Of a stretch of 64,000 nt of DNA, positions 1-7,304 are shown piece after piece. The notes under the pieces were generated by a model. It worked only from the letters and a program-made list of their open reading frames with translations, did not search any database and was not told the origin of the DNA. Made by a program: the position numbers and the translations under genes. The stretch covers positions 2,573,499 through 2,637,498 of the forward strand of contig NZ_FOJG01000001.1 of NCBI RefSeq assembly GCF_900110835.1, written 5' to 3'. The first letter of the stretch is position 1. Each line of letters starts with the position of its first letter. The stretch is from Chitinophaga arvensicola (lineage in GTDB: Bacteria > Bacteroidota > Bacteroidia > Chitinophagales > Chitinophagaceae).

Positions 1-1374
1 CTCGGTAATAACCAGACATTTGCTTATTCCAATACCTTCACTTACCTGACTGACCGGTATTTTTCGCTGTATGCCAATGGCGCCTATACTTTCGCGAACA
101 AATACACAGTGTCGGGAAGCTATCGTACCGATGCGTCCAACCTGATCACAGATGATCCGCAATATCGTTACGCGCCGTTCTGGTCGGCCGGTTTAGCCTG
201 GCAGATACAGAAAGAACGTTTTATGTCGGGCATTTCCTGGATCGACTGGCTGAATGTACGACTGACCTACGGCTTTAATGGCAACGTAGACAGATCTACC
301 GCTTTCCGTCCGCTGATCTCCACTACGGCTACGCCGGATCTGTATACGCAGGACTTTAAGGCATCTGTGTCCAGTTATGGTAATCCTACCTTGCGCTGGG
401 AAAAAACGGGCACCTGGAATATCGGCGCCGACTATGCACTTTTTAATAATCAGCTGCACGGTAAAGTGGATGTGTACAATAAAATGGGAAGAGATCTGAT
501 CGCGGTATTGTCTATTCCTGCCGTGAATGGTACCACCTCCCAGCGGTTAAATAATGCAGAGATGAACAACCGTGGCATTGAGCTCACGGTAGGTACTAAT
601 CTCCGTATCAAAGGCAACGACATTGTATGGAGAGGAGACGTGAATTTTGCCTACAACAGGAATAAGATCACCAAGCTGTTTGTGGCTAACTATGCCGCCT
701 CTACGCTTTATTCAGGTGGTAGCGGTGCCTACGTGGAAGGGAAAAATGCCAATACCCTCTGGAGCTTCGACTATGCAGGCGTGTACAATAAACAGCCTTA
801 TGTAAAGGGAGCCGGTAAAGATAAGTATGATTTCACCGGCTGGACGCCCGGCGACGGCCGCGATTATATGCTGGACATGGGCACACAGGTAGCGCCCTAT
901 ACACTCGGCATGGTGAACTCCTTCAAGCTGTATGATTTTGATGTATCATTTATTGTGACGGGTAAATTCGGGCATGTGTTTAACCGCATGTCGTTTAATT
1001 ATCCCGTACTCTGGGGATCCAGGGTGCTGCCGAATAATAAGCTGGGCGAAGTAATGAAAGGCGATCCTATGAAGATCGTACCGTTGCCCCAGAATGATGA
1101 TGAACCTAAATTCTATTTCTGGGACCGCTTTTATCCCTACATGAGTTACCTGGCTGAAAATGCTTCGCATATACGCATGCAGGAAGTAAATGTTACCTAT
1201 AACCTGAAACGCAGGCTGGCGTCGGCGCTGCACATCGGCGGACTGCAATTGTATGCGCAGGGCAACGACTTGTTTACCATTCTTGCCAACAACACCGGCG
1301 AAGATCCGGAATACCCGCTGGGAGGAATGAAACCGCAGCCCAAATTTACGTTCGGACTTAAATTAACGCTTTAA
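1..1374 (+). CDS. SusC/RagA-type TonB-linked outer membrane receptor, C-terminal part
   Basis: The reading frame is open from base 1, so this is the last 457 residues of a larger protein whose start lies outside the window. The visible part is the beta-barrel: alternating aromatic-rich strands, motifs such as LRWEKTGTWNIGADYALF and GWTPGD, and a final strand ending FTFGLKLTL with a terminal hydrophobic residue, as in outer membrane barrels recognised by BamA. SusC proteins are usually about 1000-1100 residues, so roughly half is missing here. The stop is 10 bases before the start of a SusD gene, which is the standard susC-susD order. It should form the transmembrane channel of an importer powered by TonB. 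Substrate cannot be read from this part. No frameshift or internal stop was seen in the visible portion. Confidence 0.93.
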   Translation, partial: LGNNQTFAYSNTFTYLTDRYFSLYANGAYTFANKYTVSGSYRTDASNLITDDPQYRYAPFWSAGLAWQIQKERFMSGISWIDWLNVRLTYGFNGNVDRSTAFRPLISTTATPDLYTQDFKASVSSYGNPTLRWEKTGTWNIGADYALFNNQLHGKVDVYNKMGRDLIAVLSIPAVNGTTSQRLNNAEMNNRGIELTVGTNLRIKGNDIVWRGDVNFAYNRNKITKLFVANYAASTLYSGGSGAYVEGKNANTLWSFDYAGVYNKQPYVKGAGKDKYDFTGWTPGDGRDYMLDMGTQVAPYTLGMVNSFKLYDFDVSFIVTGKFGHVFNRMSFNYPVLWGSRVLPNNKLGEVMKGDPMKIVPLPQNDDEPKFYFWDRFYPYMSYLAENASHIRMQEVNVTYNLKRRLASALHIGGLQLYAQGNDLFTILANNTGEDPEYPLGGMKPQPKFTFGLKLTL

Positions 1375-1384
1375 ATCTGCCATC

Positions 1385-2914
1385 ATGTTGATCAATAAAA
1401 TATACCGCTTGTTGCCGGGCATGGCCATATTGACTTTCATTACTTCCTGTGATAAATACCTGGATCAGCAGCCCAGTAAAACTTCATCGCTGGTAGTAAC
1501 TACTACCGCGCAATTAAGTGCGCTGCTGAATAATTATAACACCTTTTACCAGGAGGGCAACAGAACAGCTATTTACAGCACCGATGATGCAGATCTTCCC
1601 CTGGACCTGTATAATGCGCGTCCTTCCACATTCTCCATGGCACAGGTAGAATTTACCTTATGGGATATCAATTATCTGCCGGACGATGGCCGTGAATCTT
1701 TTTGGAGTGGAGAATACAGGAAGATCTTCAATGCCAACATGGCCCTTTCCTATGCAGATAAAGTAACAGGGACCGATGAAGAAAAGGCGGTGATAAAGGC
1801 AGATGCGCACTTTATAAGGGCCTATAGTTACTGGGAACTCGCCAATACCTATTGTTTGCCTTACACGGCCGCCAATAAGCAGGAAACCGGTTTGCCTTTA
1901 AAAGTGGGTACCGGCTTTGAAGAGCCGGTAGTGCGTCAGCCATTGGAGAAAGTATACGAGCTGATAGAATCAGACCTGGCCGAAGCGCTGAAAACACCTG
2001 TTATTTTATCGGCCACCGGAACACCCCGCCACTGGCGGGCCAGCAAAGCAGGCGTGAACGGTTTTGCCGCCCGCTATTACCTGAACCGGAATAACTACAC
2101 AGAGGCACTCAAGTATGCCAACGCCGCTTTAGCAGAGTACAGCCAGCTGGTGGATTACAACACAGAAATGAAATATGGTATTGATGGGAAGGTGACGATC
2201 AATGCAGGTACCCCCACAGCTCAAACGGTGACCATCAAATACCCGTATACCCACAATAATCAGTCTGATATGACAGATATGATTGGCTGGAAGGAATTCC
2301 TGTACTTCAGGATGCTGTATCATGAGTCCTGGTGGTATATCCCCAGCAAGGCATTGCTGGATCTGTATGATCATGATCACGACCTGCGTTATGAGTATCA
2401 TATCGTGGAAGACTACTCCTACGACCGTGGCCTGATCAAACCGGCGTATAGCTACCCGGGATACATTTTCTTTTATAAAGACAGGATCCCTTCCGGTCCT
2501 ACCGTTGCTGAAATGTTGCTGATCAAGGCAGAATGCCTGGCGCGTAATGGTAGCGTGAGCGAGGCACTGACTGCCGTGAACACGTTGCGGGCAAAACGCC
2601 TGAAACCCGGTCCCTGGGTAAACCTGGTAGCTGCCGGTAAAGATGCTGTTATCAAAGTAATCCTGGAAGAGCGCCGTCGTGAATTGCCTTTTACACAACG
2701 CTGGTTCGACATCAGGCGGTTTAATAATAATGAGGATCCAAATGATGATGTAGTGCTCACGAGGAACTTCTACTCCTATACCAGTTCACAGGTATCCTCC
2801 GGGGAGCCCGCGAAAACGTACACCCTGCCGAAGAACAGCCGTCGTTTTGCCGCACCGCTTCCCCGCACGGAAATTATCTCCAGTAACGGTTTAATTGAAC
2901 AAAATAAATACTAA
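1385..2914 (+). CDS. SusD/RagB family nutrient-binding outer membrane lipoprotein
   Basis: A 509-residue protein beginning with a lipoprotein signal (hydrophobic run ending FITSC, lipid-carrying Cys22). The SusD pattern follows: an N-terminal region with KTSSLVVTTTAQL, TPR-like helices around residues 140-250 (HFIRAYSYWELANTY, AARYYLNRNNYTEALKYA), and a C-terminal region with VAEMLLIKAECLARNG, the EERRRELPFTQRWFDIRRF motif and a closing proline-rich stretch. SusD proteins form the hinged lid on SusC at the cell surface and bind the incoming oligosaccharide or peptide. The gene lies 10 bases after a SusC and 12 bases before a thioredoxin-like gene, so the three are probably one transcript. Family assignment is secure; the ligand is unknown. 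Confidence 0.95.
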   Translation: MLINKIYRLLPGMAILTFITSCDKYLDQQPSKTSSLVVTTTAQLSALLNNYNTFYQEGNRTAIYSTDDADLPLDLYNARPSTFSMAQVEFTLWDINYLPDDGRESFWSGEYRKIFNANMALSYADKVTGTDEEKAVIKADAHFIRAYSYWELANTYCLPYTAANKQETGLPLKVGTGFEEPVVRQPLEKVYELIESDLAEALKTPVILSATGTPRHWRASKAGVNGFAARYYLNRNNYTEALKYANAALAEYSQLVDYNTEMKYGIDGKVTINAGTPTAQTVTIKYPYTHNNQSDMTDMIGWKEFLYFRMLYHESWWYIPSKALLDLYDHDHDLRYEYHIVEDYSYDRGLIKPAYSYPGYIFFYKDRIPSGPTVAEMLLIKAECLARNGSVSEALTAVNTLRAKRLKPGPWVNLVAAGKDAVIKVILEERRRELPFTQRWFDIRRFNNNEDPNDDVVLTRNFYSYTSSQVSSGEPAKTYTLPKNSRRFAAPLPRTEIISSNGLIEQNKY

Positions 2915-2926
2915 ACACGCATCCAT

Positions 2927-4441
2927 ATGATCTGTAAAAGAATAATAGCCATCCTGATCGGCGGACTTCCCGTTGTTCCGCTGGCAGCGCAGCAAAGTAC
3001 ACCCGGTTTGAATGAATTGAAAGCAGTGATCACAAAGTACCCGGATAGCCTGGGAGCGCATCAGGAGTATATCAAGGCATTCCGTAAAAGTATTCCCAAT
3101 GCCTCTTTCCGGAATGGCGACTCTGTTGTTTCCCTGTTGAAAGGACAATATGCCCAATGGGCCAAACAATTTCCCCGGTCGGCCACGGTGCCTTTTGCTA
3201 TAGGGGAAGCCTATGCAGACGCGGAAAGTCCGAAGGCCAAACCTTACCTGCTGAAGGCGGTGGAGTTGAATCCAAAACTGGCGGCGGCATGGAAAGACCT
3301 GTCGATCGATGCCGACCGCTGGGGAGATCAGACCGGCGCCAGGGAATACATGGGCAAAGCGTCTGCTGCTGATCCATCAGATCCGGGTTATGCTTTTTAT
3401 TATGCCATGGATTTTGAACATATCGACGGGCAGAAATGGCGGTCCATGTTATACGACCTGGCTAAAAAGTTTCCGCAAAGTGAACGTGGCGCCCAGGGCT
3501 TATACTGGCTGGGAGCCAGGAGCCGGGATACTACGGAAAAGGTAAAAGTATATGAGCAACTGCGCAGTCTGTATCCGCCGGCCAAATTCAGCTGGTCGTC
3601 CGGCGGTATGGATGACCTCTTCAGTATTTACCTGAAAACAGCACCTGAGAAAGCAGCTGCACTGGCTACCGCGCTGAAAGGCCAGGAAGGCTGGGGCGCC
3701 AAGGATACGCTGGCAGGGAAGATCATTTCCGTCAATGCCTTTATACAACAAGGAAAATTCAAAGAAGCGGCAGATCTGCTGACAGGAATTAAATTGTCGC
3801 GCTACTCCCGTTTAAACACTTTCATTGCCTCGCTGAAAGCGCGTGCTGCTCATGGTTTGGGTAATACTGATGAAGCTTACAACAGTCTCGCCGCTATTTA
3901 TGCAAAAGACCCTACCGATGATCTCTGGAAAGAACTGGAAGTATATGGCAAAGCGCAGGGTAAAGATGCGCAACAGATCGACAAAGATATCTGGCAGGTA
4001 AGGCAGCAGACGATTAAACCGGCTCCTCCTTTTGACCTGGGTTTGTATACTTCTTCCGGTACCGCTTCTCTGGAAAGCTATAAAGGGAAAGTAATACTGC
4101 TTACCTTCTGGTTTCCGGGTTGTGGCCCCTGCCGTGGTGAGTTCCCGTATTTCCAGAACGTGATCAATAAATTTAAAGGCCAGGATGTAGCTTATATCGG
4201 CATCAACGTATCGCCGGATCAGGATGATTATGTACTGCCGTTTATGAAAGGAACGGGCTATTCCTTCACGCCGTTGCGTGCTACCGACGATTGGGCCGCA
4301 AAGGTGTATAAAGTGCGGGGAGAGCCTACTAATTTCCTCATTGATCAGAACGGACAGCTGGTATTCACCGATTTCCGGATTGATGGCAGTAATGAGCGGA
4401 CGCTGGAACTGATGATCAGTTCCGTGTTGAAGAGAAAATAA
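2927..4441 (+). CDS. Secreted TPR protein with C-terminal TlpA-like thioredoxin domain
   Basis: A 504-residue protein with a signal peptide (ending near PLAAQQS), a long helical middle with TPR-like repeats (residues about 60-340, for example YPDSLGAHQEYIKAF and AKPYLLKAVELNPKLAAAW), and a thioredoxin fold from about residue 355 to the end. The redox motif is C399-G-P-C402 in WFPGCGPCRGEF, and the cis-proline loop is present at RGEPTNFLID. Such TlpA/ResA-like domains reduce or isomerise disulfides in the periplasm. The TPR array suggests it docks on a partner protein. Position 12 bases after susD makes it the third gene of this uptake operon; thioredoxin-like genes are frequent beside SusC/SusD pairs in Chitinophagaceae, but their role there is not established. 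It could help fold the importer or process imported peptides; that is inference. Confidence 0.88.
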   Translation: MICKRIIAILIGGLPVVPLAAQQSTPGLNELKAVITKYPDSLGAHQEYIKAFRKSIPNASFRNGDSVVSLLKGQYAQWAKQFPRSATVPFAIGEAYADAESPKAKPYLLKAVELNPKLAAAWKDLSIDADRWGDQTGAREYMGKASAADPSDPGYAFYYAMDFEHIDGQKWRSMLYDLAKKFPQSERGAQGLYWLGARSRDTTEKVKVYEQLRSLYPPAKFSWSSGGMDDLFSIYLKTAPEKAAALATALKGQEGWGAKDTLAGKIISVNAFIQQGKFKEAADLLTGIKLSRYSRLNTFIASLKARAAHGLGNTDEAYNSLAAIYAKDPTDDLWKELEVYGKAQGKDAQQIDKDIWQVRQQTIKPAPPFDLGLYTSSGTASLESYKGKVILLTFWFPGCGPCRGEFPYFQNVINKFKGQDVAYIGINVSPDQDDYVLPFMKGTGYSFTPLRATDDWAAKVYKVRGEPTNFLIDQNGQLVFTDFRIDGSNERTLELMISSVLKRK

Positions 4442-4474
4442 AAAAGCAAGCCGGCAACACAGGATGTTGCCGGC
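4435..4474 (-). terminator. Rho-independent terminator of the HopJ-family gene
   Basis: A 9-bp perfect stem (GCCGGCAAC, 4450-4458, with GTTGCCGGC, 4466-4474) and 7-base loop lie 13 bases past the stop of the minus-strand gene at 4487. Read on the minus strand it is followed by a T-rich tract (TTGCTTTTTTATTTT). On the plus strand there is no U-tract, but the hairpin may also help stop the convergent operon ending at 4441. Confidence 0.8.
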
Positions 4475-4486
4475 GCTGATAAAATG

Positions 4487-4828
4487 TTATTTCGCAGATA
4501 AGGCCGTTCCTTCAAAAACGATGCCCGGCCAGCCATGGAGCATAAACTGCCTGATATTCTGGTGATCGGTTCCGGTGGGTGTATTTAACACCGCCTGGTA
4601 GTGTTCCGCAAATAAGTAGAGGGTATCCTCCGCACTGAGTCGCTGCAGTTGTGCAAAAGAAAACACTTTGGCACTACCCTGGTTTTGTGATGCTTCATTG
4701 TAAGCATCTCCGTTTTTAAAGGCAGTGGGCTGATGTTGATAGTACGTTTCTATAAATTCAATCACATCTTTGAATGGGAGGGAGTTGTCTTTTAACTTTG
4801 CCATCAAAGTAATTACTTGTTCTTTCAT
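4487..4828 (-). CDS. HopJ-family protein (PF08888-like), small cytoplasmic protein
   Basis: A 113-residue protein without signal peptide. It matches my memory of the HopJ family closely along its length: PTAFKNGDAYNEASQNQGSAK in the first half, then FSFAQLQRLS, the GTDHQNIRQFM motif and a C-terminal GWPGIVFEG. The family is named after a Pseudomonas type III effector but is widespread in free-living bacteria with no secretion system, and no type III genes occur here, so a house-keeping role is more likely; the true function is unknown. It is a single-gene unit with its own promoter (4898-4927), a hairpin at the head of its leader (4858-4884) and a terminator (4450-4474). Confidence 0.85.
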   Translation of the reverse strand: MKEQVITLMAKLKDNSLPFKDVIEFIETYYQHQPTAFKNGDAYNEASQNQGSAKVFSFAQLQRLSAEDTLYLFAEHYQAVLNTPTGTDHQNIRQFMLHGWPGIVFEGTALSAK

Positions 4829-4857
4829 CCGGCTATTATATGTTTGATATCAATAGA

Positions 4858-4884
4858 AGCGGGGCGGATATTATCTGCCCCGCT
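4858..4884 (-). other. Stable hairpin at the predicted 5' end of the HopJ-gene leader
   Basis: A 27-base palindrome folds into a 12-bp stem (AGCGGGGCGGAT with its partner, one G-U pair) and 3-base loop. If the promoter at 4898-4927 is right, transcription starts a few bases upstream, so the hairpin sits almost at the 5' end of a leader of about 64 bases. A 5' hairpin can protect mRNA from decay. In the plus direction it is followed by TTTGTTTT and would also work as a terminator, but no plus-strand gene ends here. Confidence 0.6.
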
Positions 4885-4897
4885 TTGTTTTACGCTG

Positions 4898-4927
4898 CAA
4901 AAATAGAGATTTAATCTTCCGGATAAA
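4898..4927 (-). promoter_or_regulatory. Candidate Bacteroidota-type promoter of the HopJ-family gene
   Basis: On the minus strand TATTTTTG (4898-4905) matches the Bacteroidota -7 consensus TAnnTTTG exactly. Eighteen bases upstream is TTTA (4924-4927), 3 of 4 to the -33 consensus TTTG. The gene starts about 70 bases downstream at 4828. Confidence 0.5.
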
Positions 4928-4948
4928 CTTTAATCATATGATTGACAA

Positions 4949-4978
4949 AATGGGCTGCCTATAAAAAGGCAGCCCATT
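4949..4978 (-). terminator. Terminator of the MerR-family regulator gene, possibly bidirectional
   Basis: An 11-bp perfect stem (AATGGGCTGCC with GGCAGCCCATT) begins just after the stop codon at 4982. On the minus strand it is followed by TTTGTC; on the plus strand by CTTTT. Confidence 0.7.
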
Positions 4979-4981
4979 CTT

Positions 4982-5746
4982 TTAGTGCCGGGTATTTTTA
5001 TGGTAATACGCGGTAGCCTCACTGATAAAAACAGCCATTTGCCGGCTAGGCAGGCCATCGGCTGTAACATCCGGTTTATCTGCTGCGTATAATTCACCCA
5101 GGGTTCTGAAGTATTCCAGTTTACCGGGTGCTATTTTTCCACCGGTTAGCCGGGTGATAATTTCATAACGCCGGGCAATACATTGTTGTACTTTTTCATG
5201 CTGAGGATCACCTATCAGCGTGGTGAGCCGGTTGGTGATGTTATTGAGTTCTGTCTGCATGGCTGCCATTTCCTGACTGCCCAGTGCCCGTAAGGTATCT
5301 TCTACTTCCAGGATCATATCTTTTCCCCATTTGGACATGGCTGCTGTGCGGCATTCCGCCACTTTTTCGACAGGCAGGCCTTCGTATAAATCCGCTGCTT
5401 GTAACATAGTGTTGTTTTTAAGTGTTACCAATGTTTTTTCAATGGTACCAATCAATGTGTTTATTCTTTCCTTCCGGGCCAACAGCGCTACCTTGTGTTC
5501 TTCCAGCGCCTGCATCAGATCAAATGCAGGATCGTCCAGTATGTCGCAGATCTCTTTCAATGGGAAATCCAGTTCCCGGTAGAAGAGGATCTGTTGCAAA
5601 CGCAGCAGTTCTTTTTCGCCATACAGCCGATACCCGGCCCCGGTACGGACGGAAGGTTTGAGTAAGTCCATCTTGTCGTACAGGTGTAAGGTGCGCACGC
5701 TGACACCTGCCAGTTGAGACAGCTTTTTTACAGAATACTTGTTCAT
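4982..5746 (-). CDS. MerR-family transcriptional regulator with TipAS-like sensor domain
   Basis: A 254-residue protein. Residues 3-70 are a MerR winged helix: YSVKKLSQLAGVSVRTLHLYDKMDLLKP followed by GYRLYGEKELLRLQQILFYREL. A long dimerisation helix covers about 75-115. The C-terminal half (about 125-250) resembles the TipAS antibiotic-recognition domain, including W-K-D-M near 140-144 and repeated helices ending in TAYYHKNTRH. TipA-type proteins bind hydrophobic peptide antibiotics and activate promoters with overlong spacers. The gene is preceded by a promoter with a 19-bp spacer and a dyad inside it (5772-5804), so autoregulation is likely. No efflux pump or resistance gene is adjacent; its targets are probably itself or distant genes. 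Confidence 0.88.
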   Translation of the reverse strand: MNKYSVKKLSQLAGVSVRTLHLYDKMDLLKPSVRTGAGYRLYGEKELLRLQQILFYRELDFPLKEICDILDDPAFDLMQALEEHKVALLARKERINTLIGTIEKTLVTLKNNTMLQAADLYEGLPVEKVAECRTAAMSKWGKDMILEVEDTLRALGSQEMAAMQTELNNITNRLTTLIGDPQHEKVQQCIARRYEIITRLTGGKIAPGKLEYFRTLGELYAADKPDVTADGLPSRQMAVFISEATAYYHKNTRH

Positions 5747-5771
5747 CGTTTGGATTTATACCTTATCGGAA

Positions 5772-5804
5772 CAAATATAGGGTATGACCTAAGGTAAGAG
5801 TCAA
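5772..5804 (-). promoter_or_regulatory. MerR-type promoter/operator of the TipAS regulator gene
   Basis: On the minus strand: TTGACT (5799-5804), a 19-base spacer, then TATATTTG (5772-5779), an exact TAnnTTTG -7 box. The spacer holds a dyad, TAGG-N6-CCTA (5778-5791), and the wider repeat TACCTTA/TAAGGTA flanks the whole unit (about 5759-5765 and 5790-5796). An overlong spacer with an internal dyad is the hallmark of MerR-controlled promoters. The coding start is 25 bases downstream at 5746. Confidence 0.62.
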
Positions 5805-5856
5805 GAGAAATGTCGGATTTTTTTTAAGATTTGTTGGAAAGCCTGTCTGCACGGCC

Positions 5857-6696
5857 TTACGAAGGCCACTGATCAAATAGCTCTTCCCGTCCGTTGAACT
5901 GTTGTTTAATAAACGTCAGCAGTGCTTCCCCTGCAAAGGTAACGGTACTTTCATAAGACCCGTAAATGATCCATTCATAATTGCGGTCGCAATAAACAGT
6001 TTCGTAACAATCGGGGTGAAACAGATTGATGTCAATCTCCGCATCCGTGCCATCTTCTGTGAGTTCCAGGAGGAGCGGGGCGGCATAGCTGCTGATAAAA
6101 CTGATAATGGCCTGGTAGTCGTTTGCAGTAATATTCTTTTTGGCCAGGTATATTGTTTCCGTAGGGCACCTGTAATCCAGCGGGTCCCAGTAATCGCCGT
6201 CGTAGTTCCAGCGTTCCAGCAGCACCTGCCGTACTGCTGCCTGTTCGGCAGAGGGCAGTCGCCGGCGCCAGGGAAGTGGCGCTACCAATGCCAGTTCTGA
6301 TGGCGTAATGGTGCTGATAAAGTGAATAAATTTGTCCCTTTCTTCCCGAATCGCATTTTGTTCAATATTATTTTCGTTGACCGTAAACGGGGAGGAGGCC
6401 GTATCGCCGATGTGGATCAGTGTTTCGCGGCATTGCTCCAGGTCCGGCCAGGTTTTGCCGGTCAGCATTTCCACTTCTCCCAGGATAGCTGACAGTACAT
6501 TATACCGGGGGAACAGGTTATAATCATTATCGGTGTAGCTGTATTCCGGAAAGCTTTTTCCGGTGCGTTCCTTCACATACCGGGCAGACCAGTAATCGAA
6601 ATGTTCTTTGCAGTATGTACGTGCGGCAGTAGTAAGCGCTTCAGCAGGACTCATGTAACTTTTTTTCTCAGAATAATGTTCCTGCGAAAATAGCAT
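5857..6696 (-). CDS. Hypothetical protein, 279 residues
   Basis: I do not recognise a family. It has no signal peptide or membrane segment and is rich in aromatic and acidic residues (PEYSYTDNDYNLFPRYNVLSAILGEVE near 50-78; WNYDGDYWDPLDYRCP near 165-180; YETVYCDRNYEWIIYGSYEST near 231-251). The last stretch looks like an alpha/beta fold seen in immunity or SMI1/KNR4-like proteins, but this is only an impression. It follows the DUF6886-like gene by 29 bases and is probably cotranscribed with it. A second start at 6654 (MSPAEAL), preceded by GAGAAAAAAA, would shorten the protein by 14 residues. A 6-bp hairpin covers its stop codon (5853-5867), with an A-run about 30 bases further on (T-run in the transcript). 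Confidence 0.75.
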   Translation of the reverse strand: MLFSQEHYSEKKSYMSPAEALTTAARTYCKEHFDYWSARYVKERTGKSFPEYSYTDNDYNLFPRYNVLSAILGEVEMLTGKTWPDLEQCRETLIHIGDTASSPFTVNENNIEQNAIREERDKFIHFISTITPSELALVAPLPWRRRLPSAEQAAVRQVLLERWNYDGDYWDPLDYRCPTETIYLAKKNITANDYQAIISFISSYAAPLLLELTEDGTDAEIDINLFHPDCYETVYCDRNYEWIIYGSYESTVTFAGEALLTFIKQQFNGREELFDQWPS

Positions 6697-6725
6697 ATTT
6701 GAAAATCCGGTGAATTATTTTTTGT

Positions 6726-7244
6726 CTATAATGCCGCGTTACGCATCCTGATCAGCGAAAAATTCAGGGTAGATCCTTTTACCGCTTCTGCCAGTTCTGT
6801 GATAGAAGGCATGAACCTTAATTCCACGTTCCGTTTCAGCATTTCCTCCATCACATTGTAAATGGGTCGTACGCGAAGGGGTGTTACGGGCATCATGGAT
6901 ACATAGTATCCTGCGCATTTATCAAAGAGAAAGAAGGTATCCGGTGGAAATTCATAACAGTAGATAATGGCCTGCTGGATAGTTTTTAACCAGGCAGATT
7001 CTACTGCTACTACATAGGTGGCGGTGCTGTTTCCCAGGAATTGCTCGCGGTCGGCCGGTGTGGTATCCGGGCCCGCATAAAAGGTAACCCTTGGGCAATT
7101 ACGGGGTAGGAGATAATTGTGCAGCAATGTTTCCGATATGGCAAATACGGCTTTTCGAAGAATATGTCCCGGATAAAAGGTAGCGGGCCGGGGTTCAAAT
7201 ATTTTTATCTTCGGGTCATCGCTGATATGATATAGTCTTTCCAT
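6726..7244 (-). CDS. DUF6886-like protein
   Basis: A 172-residue cytoplasmic protein. From memory it matches the DUF6886 family: N-terminal LYHISDDPKIKIFEPRPA, then LLPRNCPRVTFY around residues 45-57, FLFDKCAGYYVS near 105-117, VTPLRVRPI, and the C-terminal NFSLIRMRNAAL. No biochemical role is known to me for this family. Here the usual VWAID segment appears as VFAISET. It lies 60 bases downstream of the SusD gene of the next operon but is separated from it by a strong terminator (7259-7290), so it probably has its own promoter, which I could not identify, or depends on read-through. It is followed at 29 bases by the hypothetical gene. Confidence 0.78.
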   Translation of the reverse strand: MERLYHISDDPKIKIFEPRPATFYPGHILRKAVFAISETLLHNYLLPRNCPRVTFYAGPDTTPADREQFLGNSTATYVVAVESAWLKTIQQAIIYCYEFPPDTFFLFDKCAGYYVSMMPVTPLRVRPIYNVMEEMLKRNVELRFMPSITELAEAVKGSTLNFSLIRMRNAAL

Positions 7245-7258
7245 GTGCTACTACAATA

Positions 7259-7290
7259 AAAGATGGCAAACCATGCGGTTTGCCATCTTT
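7259..7290 (-). terminator. Strong terminator after the SusD-like gene
   Basis: A 14-bp perfect stem (AAAGATGGCAAACC with GGTTTGCCATCTTT) and ATGC loop, 14 bases past the stop of the minus-strand SusD-like gene. On the minus strand the stem ends in TTT and runs into TATTGTAG, forming a U-rich tail. Confidence 0.85.
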
Positions 7291-7304
7291 CTAAAACTAA
7301 AATA

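Noticed and set aside
4487..4828. HopJ-family protein as a type III secretion effector
   Set aside because: The family name comes from one effector, but no secretion genes are present and the family is common in free-living bacteria.
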